Of a stretch of DNA of 64,000 bases, positions 22,726 to 34,664 are shown in pieces. The DNA comes from Stercorarius parasiticus. Its lineage: Eukaryota > Chordata > Aves > Charadriiformes > Stercorariidae. The number at the start of each line of letters is the position of its first letter. Position 1 is the first letter of the stretch. The notes below the pieces were generated by a model that made no database searches, had not been told where the DNA came from, and was given only the letters and a program-made list of their open reading frames with translations. Both the position numbers and the translations under genes were made by a program. The stretch lies in the NCBI GenBank assembly GCA_013396915.1, contig VWZL01002053.1:62001-126000 (forward strand), read 5' to 3'.

Positions 22726-25229
22726 GTACTGGGTGCTGAAACCTTAAATAAACATAAACCCCACTGTCCTGCAAATGAAACTCCACGATAGGACACATTT
22801 CCTCAGACTAGACAGCTGGCAAAGAGATACAATTAAAAGGTAAAATAAAAAATAAAATAAAGTAAAAAAACCCCACAAAATAAAAAGCTACTACCAAAAT
22901 GCTGTCTGTGTATTTCTGCTGGTTAGGAAAGTCTCAGACATTAGATATTCAAGTCTCTTCTGCACTGTTCATCCCTCAAACAGTTTTGCTCCATATTACA
23001 GGTCCAACTTACGTCAACACCTGAGAATATGTTTTAATGAAGCTTTGATTCAGAGCCTCGTTTTACTAGCTACCACAACAATCAGTGTAAGATTAAAACC
23101 TTACATTGTCTCAGCTGCACCCCTTTGCCTCTATTTGACCCCACAACTAAATCATAATCCAGAGTTTTAGATAGCCTCTTCCCTTCCACTCCAGCAATGG
23201 GATGAGAGAATGGGAAGCAAAATTCCTCTGCAGATCGAGCTTGAATTAGGAGAGACAAAGTTTTATTAGAATTTGAAAGTGACTGAGATTGCACAGGTAA
23301 ATACCGACTAAACCCATTGGAATAAAGAAGATTCTACCTTGTAAATCTGGTTTTGGGAGCAGGGTCCTCATTTTTTACATAAAGCATTGAATCTCACCTC
23401 CTGAGAGTTTTCTCTTACATAGAGGCTGCCTTGTAAATGCGTGTGTTGGAGATACTTCTCCCAGTAACGCAAACACTGTATAACGAAGCTACAATAACTT
23501 TAAAGGCAGAGGCTGCTCGGGGCAAAGCTGAAAAACATTTTTTTTGTCACCCAGACAAATTTTTATGAACTTGCTCAAGCAGAATAATTTTTAATACTAC
23601 CCTCTCCAGGCGTGCCTTCAAAGGGAAGTGAAGCTGCCTCCCCTCTATGCGAAGCTGCAGAGAAAACCATTTCCTGGTCAAGCCCAGCTTGTGCCAAGAT
23701 TCTCCTCGGCCGAGCCACTGTGCCAAGCAGTGCCGAGAACTGCAACTCACAGCAAGCCCCAATTTTAACAAACACAACTTCCTGCTTTTCAAGGGGCTTA
23801 CCTGAATTCCTCCTCTTCCAAATTTGCTGGGTATTTCTAAGATTTATCATGTATTTCTTTCCTTCAGTAAGTGTAGCCATGTCCCTCCACCAGCCCCAGC
23901 AGATACCCAGGAATTACTCTCTCCTGTCCTCCTTAGCTCCAGGAGGTACACAAAAAATTCGGTCTCCCACTTCCTTCTCAAGTCCATCATTTGAGTCACA
24001 TTATTTTCATTTCAAGTATCATTCAAATTCAGCAATGATGGCCCTCACTCTTCACTGGGAATACTCAAGGCTTTTTGAAGTCAGTCTGCTATGTCTAAAC
24101 ATGAAGTCAGGAAATCTGTTTAAAAGGCCTATAAAATTTGGATAATTGTTTTATTGTTGTTCTTTCAGTTCGCAGAGGGATTTCAAAAATAAATGTTACT
24201 AAAAATTAAAGCCCCATTTTAATTTCATGTGGATTACTCGCATGCCTAAAATGCTTTGTCAGATAAGGACCTATCAGGAGATCTAATGCTTCCAGCAATA
24301 CCAGCACAGTCCAGCTAAGTCCAGTATAAAACACATCTCTGCCATTCACGCTCTCCCAACCTCTGCGTCAGCTCTAGCACTCCATTTGCAGCCATCCGAA
24401 TGCACGAATCCTGCCCCCAGTGCAGGCTCCAAGCCTGGATTTAGGATAAAGATGGGGCAATGGTGGTGTGGACTTGGGCCTCATTAAGGAGATGGTGAAG
24501 ACAGAGCCTAAGCAACCAGAAAAGATAAAGGTTATGAAGGGAACAGAGAAAAACAGACGTGAGCAGATGAGCTACAGTCTGTCCGGAAGAGGGCAGTGAC
24601 GGAAAGCAAGCTTGTCCTACCACCACCAGCCCACAGTACAACAGGCAACCTTGCCTAGACAGAGTAATCTGCACCACCATCATCCTACAAGGTTAGAAAA
24701 AGAAAAAATGGCCATTAAAAATACATTAAAGTATGTATTATTCCAACAGGGTTCATTAATGATATCCAGTGATGTTGGAAACAGACAGGCAGAACACACA
24801 CTAAGCTTAAAATGGTCACTCAAGTTCCAGCAGCCTCACACTATCAGGCTCCTTGGACTTCACTGAAAGGACTCCTGAGCTACGTCTCAGCAAAGGGTCA
24901 CAACACTGAAATAGCTTACCAGTTAATTTAAGGCATATTTGGTAAGTGATGAAAATCAATACAGGAATGATCAGTTAAAAGAAGTTCATTATTGGTGTAT
25001 CTGATCTTCCCTTTATCCTCTTTGCTTCCATCACCCAAACCCACACACCTGCTTTTGGAAAGTATTTATTACTTTTAATGACAAGCGTGACAACAATTTT
25101 CACAGCATTGACTAGTAGCCTTTAATCTGTCAGGCATTTTTTCCCCACTACAATGACTAAATAATCACAAATACTTTTAAAATTTTGTTTCCAGCAATGC
25201 TACCAGGTGAACGCCAGAGTCAGATGATC
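22726..25229. other. Unique stretch
   Basis: Beyond the A-rich tract at 22834 no repeat is evident. Two short minus-strand splice-bounded frames (23802-23861 with donor AATTCAG... to gtaagcc, and 24621-24654) can be joined in phase with 19416-19541, but each is too short to count as evidence alone. Confidence 0.35.
22834..22887. repeat. A-rich (TAAAA)-like tract
   Basis: Irregular TAAAA and AAATAAAA iterations. Low-complexity sequence just after a CR1 copy but not attached to its 3' end. Confidence 0.7.
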
Positions 25230-25294
25230 CCGAGTAGGAGGTTGGACCACAGACCTCCCAAGGTCCCTTCCAATCTAAATTATTCTATGATCCC
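25230..25294 (+). mobile_element. CR1: Old CR1 3' tail fragment
   Basis: The block 'aggaggttggaccacagacc' followed by 'tcccaaggtcccttccaatctaaatta' and 'ttctatgatcc' is the final part of a CR1 in forward orientation, with a degenerate terminal octamer. It differs from the two main types in the window and is probably older. Confidence 0.72.
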
Positions 25295-27540
25295 ATAATA
25301 AAGTATCATCTTAAAAAAATCCATGCAGGTTTGTTCATGTTTTTTGGGTCTCATGACCAAAAAAAAAAAATACATCTCTGCTGCCAAAAGGTACAGAATT
25401 GGGTGGCAGCAAAAAAGGACCTAACAACTTTCATTTATACTGGTAATGCTTCAAACTTGTCTATACTTCTCTGAAATTATTTTCGTCTTGGGATCTGGAA
25501 ATTCCCTACGCCCCACTTGTTCCACTTCATAACACCATTTATGCTCACATGTATATAAGCAAATTCGCTCTGGCACAGCGATACCTTATTTATTTCCCTG
25601 TGAATTCCTCTTTGAAAAGGGTAAAGATATGGAGCAACCAGACGAGTAATGCTAAAGAAAGGTCACCCAAAAAAAAGCAGTACGTTCTTTATTTACTATC
25701 CACATTTGAGTGTTTAAGTATGAGGGAAAATTTGACTATGTACTTCCTCCCGACTGCACTGCTCTTAATAACTCATTATATTCCCCAGAGTTATAGTGCG
25801 GACTTGGTCAGACCTAATTCTGTTTTCACCCAACTTCAATTTAACCTCTACTTTAGCCTCCTTCAGCCCACACACTTACATGTACAACGTGGAAGTTAAC
25901 TCAATGAATCTGCTTTATGTCTCCTAAAGCTGTCAATCTTTTGGAAACTAGTCCTCTTCCACACTTAACTCTACGTGAAAGGAGTCGGGTCTTAAACTCT
26001 GCCCTTAAGTTTTTCCAACTGAGCCCAGCAATTTCATTCCCAGCACTGGGAGCAGGTTGGCTGGCCCATCCAGAACTCTCCACTGTGTCTCCATGGCAAG
26101 TCGAAGTTAAGGTTATAGAAGGTCTCTCCCAGGTTTCAACACACACACATTCAAGAACGAAGATTCAGGACTTAGAAGGTGTGCAAATAGAAGAGGAGAA
26201 GATCAATTAGCATCACACCATAGTTTTGGGGACAAAGGTACAGCACTCTACAAGGAAGGACAGAATTTCACTCCAGAAGGAGTATCAGCAAAATGCATTT
26301 TGTGTTAGCTCTTTCCTGTGCAGAGTCAGCATAATCCAGATTATTCTGCAGGCATGACAGAGCATTTGAGAAGTATTCTGCACGAGAAACTTCCAGCTGG
26401 GTTCAGGTAGGATCTTCACATTTAAAAGTCAGGCAGTAGATTCAAATTCACCCAAACCACAGAAGTCAGAAAGACACAGGTAACTAAAAGATTATATAAA
26501 TTTCCTGTACTAAAAACCCACTGAATGCTCATTTCATCGTAAAAAAAGGATTATCAGCGTATAAACAATTTATATAAGAAGACTTTAACGATTTTATTGT
26601 GATGTGCTATTTAGCATTTGCAGAGGATTCGATTATAAAACTTTTACTTAGTTTTCCATGAGTCACCCTCTGAATAACATGTTTTGATTTACCTAACAGC
26701 AAGAACTCTTGGTAGGAGACCGTTTTACTAAATGTGGTCATCCAGGCCTATCATCACATTGCTGTTGGATGAAAATTCGGTACAGAAAAAGGAAATTTTG
26801 CTCAGTGAACATTAACCAATTGTTCAATCTCACCTAGCTTTCAAAAAAGTAACACAGTGACTTAGATTTTGGCTGCAATTACACTAAAGGCTTGTCTCTC
26901 AAAAGAATCTGGCAACATTTGGATGACAAGGGATACTGAATGCACAACTTAATGATATCTCAAAAGAAAAACCAGTCAAACTTCTGGAGCATGAAGTGGG
27001 ATTAAGGAACTCTAATACAATACAACACAGTCAGCTCTCAAATATGTCCGATAACAGGAAGCTGGGGTAACCTAGTTAATGAAAAACTATCAATAACAAT
27101 ACTATGCTTTGCAAAGCCAGCTCCTGGCATCTCTGGGTGGTTTTTATTAGCTTAGCCATGGCACCGCAGAAAGAGCCAGATCCAGCCTGGGTCCCAAAGC
27201 AATGCGGTCATGTTCCTCTAACACAGCCCTTCAGCCTCCAGGGTTTGTGTGGAGCTGTTTGTGTGTCTTTGCACAGGGTTGTGGAGTACGGAGTCAATAT
27301 CACTGTTCTGGTATTTGGCCACAGTGAAGTCAGCACCTGAATAGTCTGCTTACAGACGTCACAGACCTGACTACGCACACCAGAGTGCTTCAGCTCAAAC
27401 ACCAGTAAACTCCTGTTGGCATCCCGGGGGCTGGGATCAGCTTGCCGTATCAGCTTCACATCTTCATGGGAACAGCGGTGTTCGAGGCTAAGAGCATCTC
27501 GGGAAGAAATCATTCTGGCAAGAAAGAAATTGGCCACTCA

Positions 27541-27579
27541 AAGAAGTGGGAAGAAAAGAAAAAAAAAAGAAAAAGCAGA
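27541..27579. repeat. Purine-rich low-complexity tract
   Basis: A and G only over most of its length. Read on the minus strand it forms a long pyrimidine tract just upstream of 'ttgccag' and a 109-codon open frame, so it may be a splice-acceptor tract or simply low-complexity sequence. Confidence 0.6.
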
Positions 27580-28697
27580 TGCCAATAGAGAAAAAAAGAC
27601 AACATTTTCATCCTCAGGAGAGCAATGCGCCCCAAGGACTGCAGGTTCTAGTACACAGTGCTACGGGAGGGCAAAGTACACAACCGCATGTATGCCAGAC
27701 AAACAGCGGCAGCCCTAAAACAATCAAAAGCACTCAATGCCCATTCTCCTGAAGACACAATACAGGCAAAATTTCCACTAATTTCATTTTTTTCCACGGC
27801 TCAGCTCTGTTCCAAACACCAATAACTTGCATAGCATGAGACTACTCAGAGGCAGCAAAACCCAAGCTGTTGACACAGGTGGAATATACAGCAACGCATC
27901 GGCACTCTAAAGTAGTATCCACAGGGGTGGAAAGTCAGTAAACAAAACAAAAATAAAATGCAGATGGTATGTAACTAAAGCAAACTGTATGGTTGGCTGC
28001 ACACCTAGCAGGCCAAGAAGGAAGGGAAATTCCTTCTCGGGGTTTACGTGAACAATAAGTTTCCCTGAAATCTCCAGGAGGCCGTTCCCAGCTCCTCCGC
28101 TGGCACCGTTAATAGGAAAAGCAAATGCTGGGAAGGTTGTTTCAGTTCTTTACCGACCTCACTAAAAAAAAAAAAATCTCAGCACCGGTGAACTCCAGTG
28201 TAGATCAATGTGACCTCTTGCTTCAGAGAGGTATTATTGTTACAGCATGTACAGCACGCAGTGCCGCTTTTTAAAAGAAAACACAGCTGTCGATACGCTA
28301 CCGTGCTCAAATCAATGTTCCAGCAGCCACACGGGTCTCATCAGACCAAGTTTGACATGTTGCTGCTCAATCCCACGCTTAGGATACCAGCCAAACCCTC
28401 CCCAATTTTAATACAAAGCATGGAAAAGACACAACATGTAACTGGGCAACTGCAGCTGAGGGGTAAACTCTTAAAAGCAGCAACTCTATTATACACAAAA
28501 ATCAGAGTTGGGAATAAAATACACATTTTGGGATATGTCTGTCACCCCATTTGTTAGCAAGCTGGGCATGCAAATACAAATGAATGTGCCTCTGAAATAC
28601 TTCATAAAAATATGGTCAAAAAAATCCATCAAGCAGCTCTTTAAAAACCTTCTAAAAACAGCAACACTGAACAGTGCAACATCAAATAGCTCTTTTC

Positions 28698-28747
28698 AAA
28701 AAAAAAAAAAACCAAAAACAAAAAAAAAACCACCAAAAAAACCAACC
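28698..28747. repeat. A-rich tract with CCA interruptions
   Basis: A poly-A run followed by ACCAAAAAC- and CCACCAAAAAA-like units. Several tracts of this style recur in the window (48066, 50911, 53259). Confidence 0.75.
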
Positions 28748-29862
28748 GTGGCTCTTCTGCCGCATTGTTTCTATTGCATTAAAATGTCAGTAATGGTTAA
28801 AATGTGAAAAATAGGAAAGTCTCACCAATTCAAACCAAACCGCAAACCACTTTGTAAGATCATGGAATTCTACAAGTTAACAGACAAATGAACAAACATG
28901 CACACCAATAAAACTGCACAAGAAGAAACATGCCAGCTTCTATTTATTTTCATTTGCTGCGTTCTGCAGTTTAGGAAAAAAAAGGGCTGTAGCAGTTGAG
29001 TTTTGTTAAAGCTGGAGGTAAATTTTGGAAGTTTTCATTAAAGAATCCAAAATAATTTTCTTTTTCGAAATGGCTTTGATTCAAAAGCAGGGATATGAAT
29101 GGAAAAAGTTACAAAAGCGTTTCAGAACCTGAAAATAGGGAAGACTGGAACAAACATGAAGTCATCTACAGATAATGCTCTCCAAATATAAATTCCTAGG
29201 CTCAGTGTTTTGGTAATACTTTGATGTGAGCTGTGGTTAAAGAGCGAGTTGAAAGAAAGGACAAAAAAGAGGTAGGTTCTTTAGTTGCACGTACGTGCAA
29301 CTCATTACCGCAAAATTTTAGTTCAGATATTATAAAACAGTCTAAAACACTGGCACAAATTTTTACAGAAGCTGCCATCTCGTGTTTTCATAGGGGTTTA
29401 GAATCAGTAAAGGATTTTTCGAATTCTGTGAACAATTCCAAATAGTAACCTCGTTTTCCTGACAGCAGGCACACAAAATATGTACCAGGCATGACCTAGC
29501 AAGCCAGGAAGAAAGACTGGAGTAGAAAATTCTGTCTGCTCTTCTCATGTCTGCTTTTTCGGCATAAATGAGGCCAATCCTTCCTCCCTTAATCCCTTGG
29601 AAAATGATGGTGAAAATACAAATATTTGAAAACCAATTCACCGACTTACCACTTGAAAAAACGACTGAAAGAGTAAGAAGAGGCAGTATGACCTTGTTTA
29701 CCTACATGACATTGAATCTACTGAGTCAGCTTCTCACACCTAGTAAACGTACGTTAGCACATTTATGACTTTTGAGAAAAAAGGCTGAAATCTAACCTTC
29801 AAATAACTGTTTGTTAAGTTCAGACAGTCACTAAAGAACACCCAAACAAATAAAAAAATCCA

Positions 29863-29884
29863 CCAAAACAAACAAACAAACGAA
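29863..29884. repeat. (CAAA)n microsatellite
   Basis: Five near-perfect CAAA units ending in a CGAA variant. Short simple repeat. Confidence 0.75.
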
Positions 29885-30366
29885 ACAATAGCAAATCCAT
29901 TTGTGAGATCTTTCATCTTGGGTTGGTCACTGAAGGTCACTGTCAGAGTCCTACTGACACTGGACAACTCATTTAACTGAAATTTCTGAATTAACATAAT
30001 AGTAGAAATGCAACAATATACAGCGATGTATTACTGCACAATTTTTATTAAATATATCTTATTTAGCTGATGTTAATGACTATCCTCTGCATGTAAACTC
30101 TTCCTGTTCTTCAACCAACCTAGCTTTAGGTTCTAATCAGCTCGCAACTCAGCAGAAGCAACTGGAGTACTGGCATGAGCCCCTACAGGAATACAGTTTA
30201 ACCATTAACTGTAACTAATCATGTATTGTTTATGAAATCTCTACGGTCACTTGGAAGAACTCCTAGCTGTAGCAGTTCTCAATTCTTACAGAATATGTTT
30301 AATACAACAGCAGTAATGAATGAATTAAATTTCATTCACGCAGTGTGAAGAAAGTAGAGAGAAGTA

Positions 30367-30460
30367 GGTATTATTAATCCTAATTTTCCAGATGGGAAAC
30401 TACAGCACAGAAGAAAGCAATGACATGCCCAAGATCACAGGCAGGGAACTGTAATTTTAA
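30367..30460 (-). mobile_element. MIR: MIR-like ancient SINE relic
   Basis: The + strand 'attattaatcctaattttcc', 'agatgggaaactacagcaca' and 'gacatgcccaagatcacaggcagg' follow in order the reverse complement of the MIR core and 3' part (attattatccccattttacagatg..., ...gcacagag..., ...cttgcccaaggtcacacag). This is the clearest MIR-like match in the window. MIR-type relics predate the bird-mammal split. Confidence 0.62.
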
Positions 30461-31021
30461 CTTAAAGGTTTTGATGTCAATTTTCCCTGTGTAATACAAA
30501 TGACTGCTGTTCTTGAAAGGACTCGCGACTAACAAACACAGCTTTCACGGAGCATTCAGAAAATCTACTTTTTTCAGAGGCAAAATGACCTATATTTCAA
30601 CCATAAAAACTAATGCAAGCATTAGAAGCCATACTTATATATGTTATTAGGCATCTAGTAATATTTTAAAAAAAAAAAAAACACAGGACACAAACATTCT
30701 TGGTGTCTCTTCAAAACTTGTTACCTTGCCCTGTCCCATGAAGCCACCTACCGCCTCCTCCGGCCCCTCGCAGACACACGCAGCCTGTCCGTAGGCGCTG
30801 CGCAAGCAGGACGACCAAAGCCTTGCTAGGATCAATGCTCCGGGAATTATTTCACATGAGGAATACAGAAATACACCCAATAAGAGATTTCTGGAAGAGT
30901 TCCAGAAGCGGCTACCTAAGGCAATATTAGCAAAAAAATCTAAAGGATTTCCGTTTGTCCTTCCTTCCTCCCCCCATGCAAAAACCGTGCAAAGGCGTTA
31001 AGGAGCATAACGTTACTTTGC

Positions 31022-31051
31022 AATATTTAAGAGGCAAATATTTAAGAGGCA
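31022..31051. repeat. Perfect 15-bp tandem duplication
   Basis: The unit aatatttaagaggca is present twice with no mismatch. Local duplication. Confidence 0.92.
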
Positions 31052-31269
31052 TTTCTAACACCAGCCAAACAAAACTTTTCTTTCGCCATTAACATACCAC
31101 TCGTCTCGTAACTGTAACGACCTGCACTTGTAGCCAGGGACCAGTAACACTTTTTGGGCGTTGTGTGAACAGTCCTCTCAGAATTAAATGCTGCCAATCC
31201 TGCATTTTCAGTTTGCAGCGAATTAACGATTGAAGTATCAGGAAGTCCTACACTTCTGAAATGACTTAC

Positions 31270-31356
31270 TAAAAATATCTTCTCCCACCAGAGAAAACTG
31301 CAACACGAACTTGCTCATCGGTTTACAGTAACGTACTTTCCCCAACACAGAGAGTG
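31270..31356 (-). CDS. Candidate internal exon, unknown protein
   Basis: 87 bases on the minus strand, acceptor 'ctctctgtactgttggtatctccag', donor TTTTTA|gtaagtcat. Only one frame is open: two leading bases, 28 codons, one trailing base. It contains GKVRYCKPMSKFVLQF and ends SLVGEDIF. Alternating hydrophobic residues would suit beta-strands. The acceptor is strong. No family recognised. Confidence 0.3.
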
Positions 31357-33391
31357 CTGGAGATACCAACAGTACAGAGAGATGTTCATCTTGGTGTATG
31401 CGGATGATTAAAACAAAAACCCAATAGGGACTAAAATTTGGCTGCAAATATGCTGATGTCTGCTAGAAGCAGCTTTGCAACCTCCTGTGGAGAGAGTTGT
31501 GATTTTCACCTGCGTAACCTGGATTTGAATCTAAAACCCCATCCCTCTACTCCAAAAATAAAAGTTACTGGAAAAGGAGCTCGTCGAGATGGACAGAAAC
31601 GTGCCCATCAGGCAGCTGTGTACACATTTCAAGTAGTTAAAATAATAATTATGATAAAAATATAAAGACCTTTTCTGATAGAATTAAAGCACTGTTTTAA
31701 AAAAAAAAAGACACAGAAACAATTACCTCTGTTCTTGCTGAAAGATACGTAGTCAGAACAAGACAAACTGCATGCTTCGAGCCGTTAATAAGAAGAGCAA
31801 GCGAATGAATAGCTTTCGGATGAATCCAAATAGTTTTTGTTTCTCTGCTGCAGTTTCACCACTCCCACAGAGTAATTTCTACGTTCACTTTATAACGAAA
31901 GCAAAGTACAGGTCAGAATAAGAAAAGGAGGAGACACAAAAAACCTCCACTATGTTAGTCAAAGTTTGTCATCCTCGCTAGCTTGTTTTTAAATTGGGGA
32001 AATAGGGCTGGTGTGACAAAAGGGGATTTAGAGGGGGTGTTCTGCTTATGCATAATAAACCAGAAGCTCGGTTCATCTGCATTCTCTATGATCTGATTGC
32101 TAAAAGCAGGAAGCAAGAAAACCTTTCAAGTGCATGATTTATGGAAAGATTATCACATGACTAAAAAGCACAGAAGAAGGGCCAAATTCAGCTTTCGTTT
32201 ACATGGAGGCAGACCTCTTCTAACTCTGTTGCCTTGGACAGATTTACTCCGTTCGAAACAGAATAAAATATCTGGTCTCCGCAAAGACATAAAGCCATTT
32301 TCAAATCAGAATTTAGCCTCTGCTTTTCCAACACAGGAATCATTTCAGGTCTGTTCAATGCAGAATTTCTGCACCGGCCGAGAATGACACGATCTATTTG
32401 TAGGATATTTTTAAATGTATTTCTGTCACCTCCCCTCTATCGCTCTGTCTCCAAACAATCCAGCTACCCACTGCTGATCTACACACTCTTGTATGCTTAC
32501 ACACTCCCAGGAATGTTTTAAAATCTATTGTAAATACTTAAAAGGCAGGACAGTCCTCAAGCGCATTGGAAACTCTCTCTTGCATTTCATAAAGGAAGTT
32601 AATGAAAGCATACACTCACTTCATTATTTGGGGAACAAAATACGAGGATGTAACATCCAGCAGGCTACGGAAATTTTTGTTCAAATGAGAACGAGAAACG
32701 GTAATGCTCCGGTTTTTGCTTTGTTGCCAGCAATTAAGTCTACATTTCCATGAAAAGCTGGTAGATTAGATGAACTACAGGCTTTTTTTTTTTCCTGTCT
32801 CTCATGCATGGGTTATTATACTAAGAGGGGAAAGTGTCGGAGGTGAAAGAAAAATTAAAGAGGAATGTTTATGAGGATGCTCAGTGCTAAGGAAAAATGG
32901 AAAGTAACAAAGGGATAAGAAGCTAAGAGCAAACATTATGGAAGATAGTGAAATAGAACTATCCTAGCAGAGGCGGCATTTATTTCAGCGATGGCCTCAA
33001 AGCACTTCTGTCCCTTGAGCAGCTCACTCAGAAGGCAAAAGGTTAAAAGCACTGAGGAAAACCTGAATCATCTGACCTAAAAATGGAAAAGAGAAAAAAA
33101 GAGGGGACTCTGTGGTACAAGCTCACTTTTAATATGATGCCCTCTCTTAAATACTGATTATTTAAATACTACTCCCTTTTGACAAACATTTGGTAAAACA
33201 CACGCATTATGTGTGCAGACAGTAAAGCCGTAACGGCAATTCATTTTATTAGGCTAGAGGCTGAAACCTCGTCTGCATTTCACAAGCTGTAGCTGCAAAC
33301 TATGAATCAACGGGGCGAATTTTATACATGGGTTTTCATGATGCTATCAAGAGTTTCAGTAGAATGTAACTGTATTCGTATGTTTAAAAAC

Positions 33392-33429
33392 GACACGCAG
33401 ATCCAATTATGACACACAGATCCAATTAT
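33392..33429. repeat. 19-bp tandem duplication, one mismatch
   Basis: gacacgcagatccaattat is followed at once by gacacacagatccaattat, and then by a further gacac. A young local duplication. Confidence 0.92.
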
Positions 33430-33723
33430 GACACTGGCATCTAATAGAAGTGTAATAAAATGTTAAAAAGCCAACTATCACGGAGTGCTGTGTTGTCTGA
33501 ACATTAGGCACAGTCTGAAGAGAACACGGGACATGCTTCGTGTAAATAGCTGAGCAATGGATGTAGTTGAAAACACAGCTCACAGTCCATGAAATGTTTT
33601 TTTGATAAGTCTTTAAATAGCAGATGCTCAGGTATTTTCCTGTATTTCAAAACTGTCAGATCTGTCTCCAGCATGTGTGGCAGCAACCCCAAGAAAGATT
33701 CAAAACAAGATTAAAATTGATTA

Positions 33724-33738
33724 TTTTTTTTTTTTTTT
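33724..33738. repeat. Poly-T run (T15)
   Basis: Fifteen consecutive T bases followed by a short A-rich segment. Simple sequence with no retrogene attached. Confidence 0.8.
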
Positions 33739-34413
33739 AAAGAAAAAAAGTAACTGTTTATCATACTATCCAGGAAGTGGTTCTGTTTGAGAAATCCTCA
33801 ACCAAAGTCAGTGCTGATTTATAAACCTGTCTTTGCTGGAGTAACTCAAGCATCCTTAACCATAGGCAGTGAATAGGATACAGCATTCCCGTGCACAAAA
33901 CACCTTCTGGGAGACTTTGCATTCACACAACTGTGACTCGATTACTGGTGAGTTTGCTGCTATCAGCATTGGGTTTATCTTACTCAGCCACAGGTGCCAA
34001 AAATTACAGGCTTACTTTAAACTATGTTCTGGAGCAGCTGTCAGAAAGAAGCAACTGCCGATGTTGAATCTTGTTAAATTCCTTAGGAATAAAAATTTAC
34101 ATGAACATCAGAGAGAGAAACAGCTTTACAGGTCAGCGTGACAGTAAAGCAGAATTCTGAATTCCCTTAGGCAAACACTACTTTATCCAACTGGAAATGC
34201 AGAGTTTCCCAAAAAGAGATCTTAGCATGAAAAATCTCAAACCTGTTGCTCTCAGTTTTTTGCTAATTAACTCAAAAGTTTTTGGCAGACTGGAGATGAA
34301 GAAGGGTAATGTAGCCACATACTCACACAGATGGAACTCAAGCGAGGAACTAGACCGAAAAGGAGTAAAAAGTACAGAGTAAAAACTTAAGGAGTAAAAT
34401 CAGAGAAGCACTT

Positions 34414-34664
34414 CATAGAATCATGGCATGGTTTGGGTTGGAAGGGACCTTAAAGATCATCTAGTTCCAACCCCCCTGCTCTGGGCAGGGACACCTCCCA
34501 CTAGACTGCTCAAAGCCCAGTCCAGCCTGACTGTGAACCCCTCCAGGGATGGGGCAGCCACAGCTTCCCTGGGCAACCTGGGCCAGGGGCTCACCACCCT
34601 CACAAGAAAGAGTTTCTTCCTAATATCTCACCTAAAACTACCCTCTTTCAGTTTAAATTCATTC
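34414..34664 (-). mobile_element. CR1: CR1 LINE 3' end, 'gggcaggg' type
   Basis: Begins with 'catagaatcatggcatggtttgggtt' on the + strand, then 'ctctgggcagggacacctccca' and 'ccagggatggggcagccacagc'. A deletion removes the usual 'ccaggttg' before 'ctcaaagccc'. It ends in 'ccctctttcagtttaaattc', a short 250-base copy. Confidence 0.92.

Larger units (their letters stand above)
25295..34413. other. Long unique stretch
   Basis: Nine kilobases with only a MIR-like relic (30.4 kb), short tandem duplications (31.0 and 33.4 kb) and low-complexity A-rich tracts. A GC- and CpG-richer spot lies at 30725-30845. No recognised gene. Confidence 0.4.
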
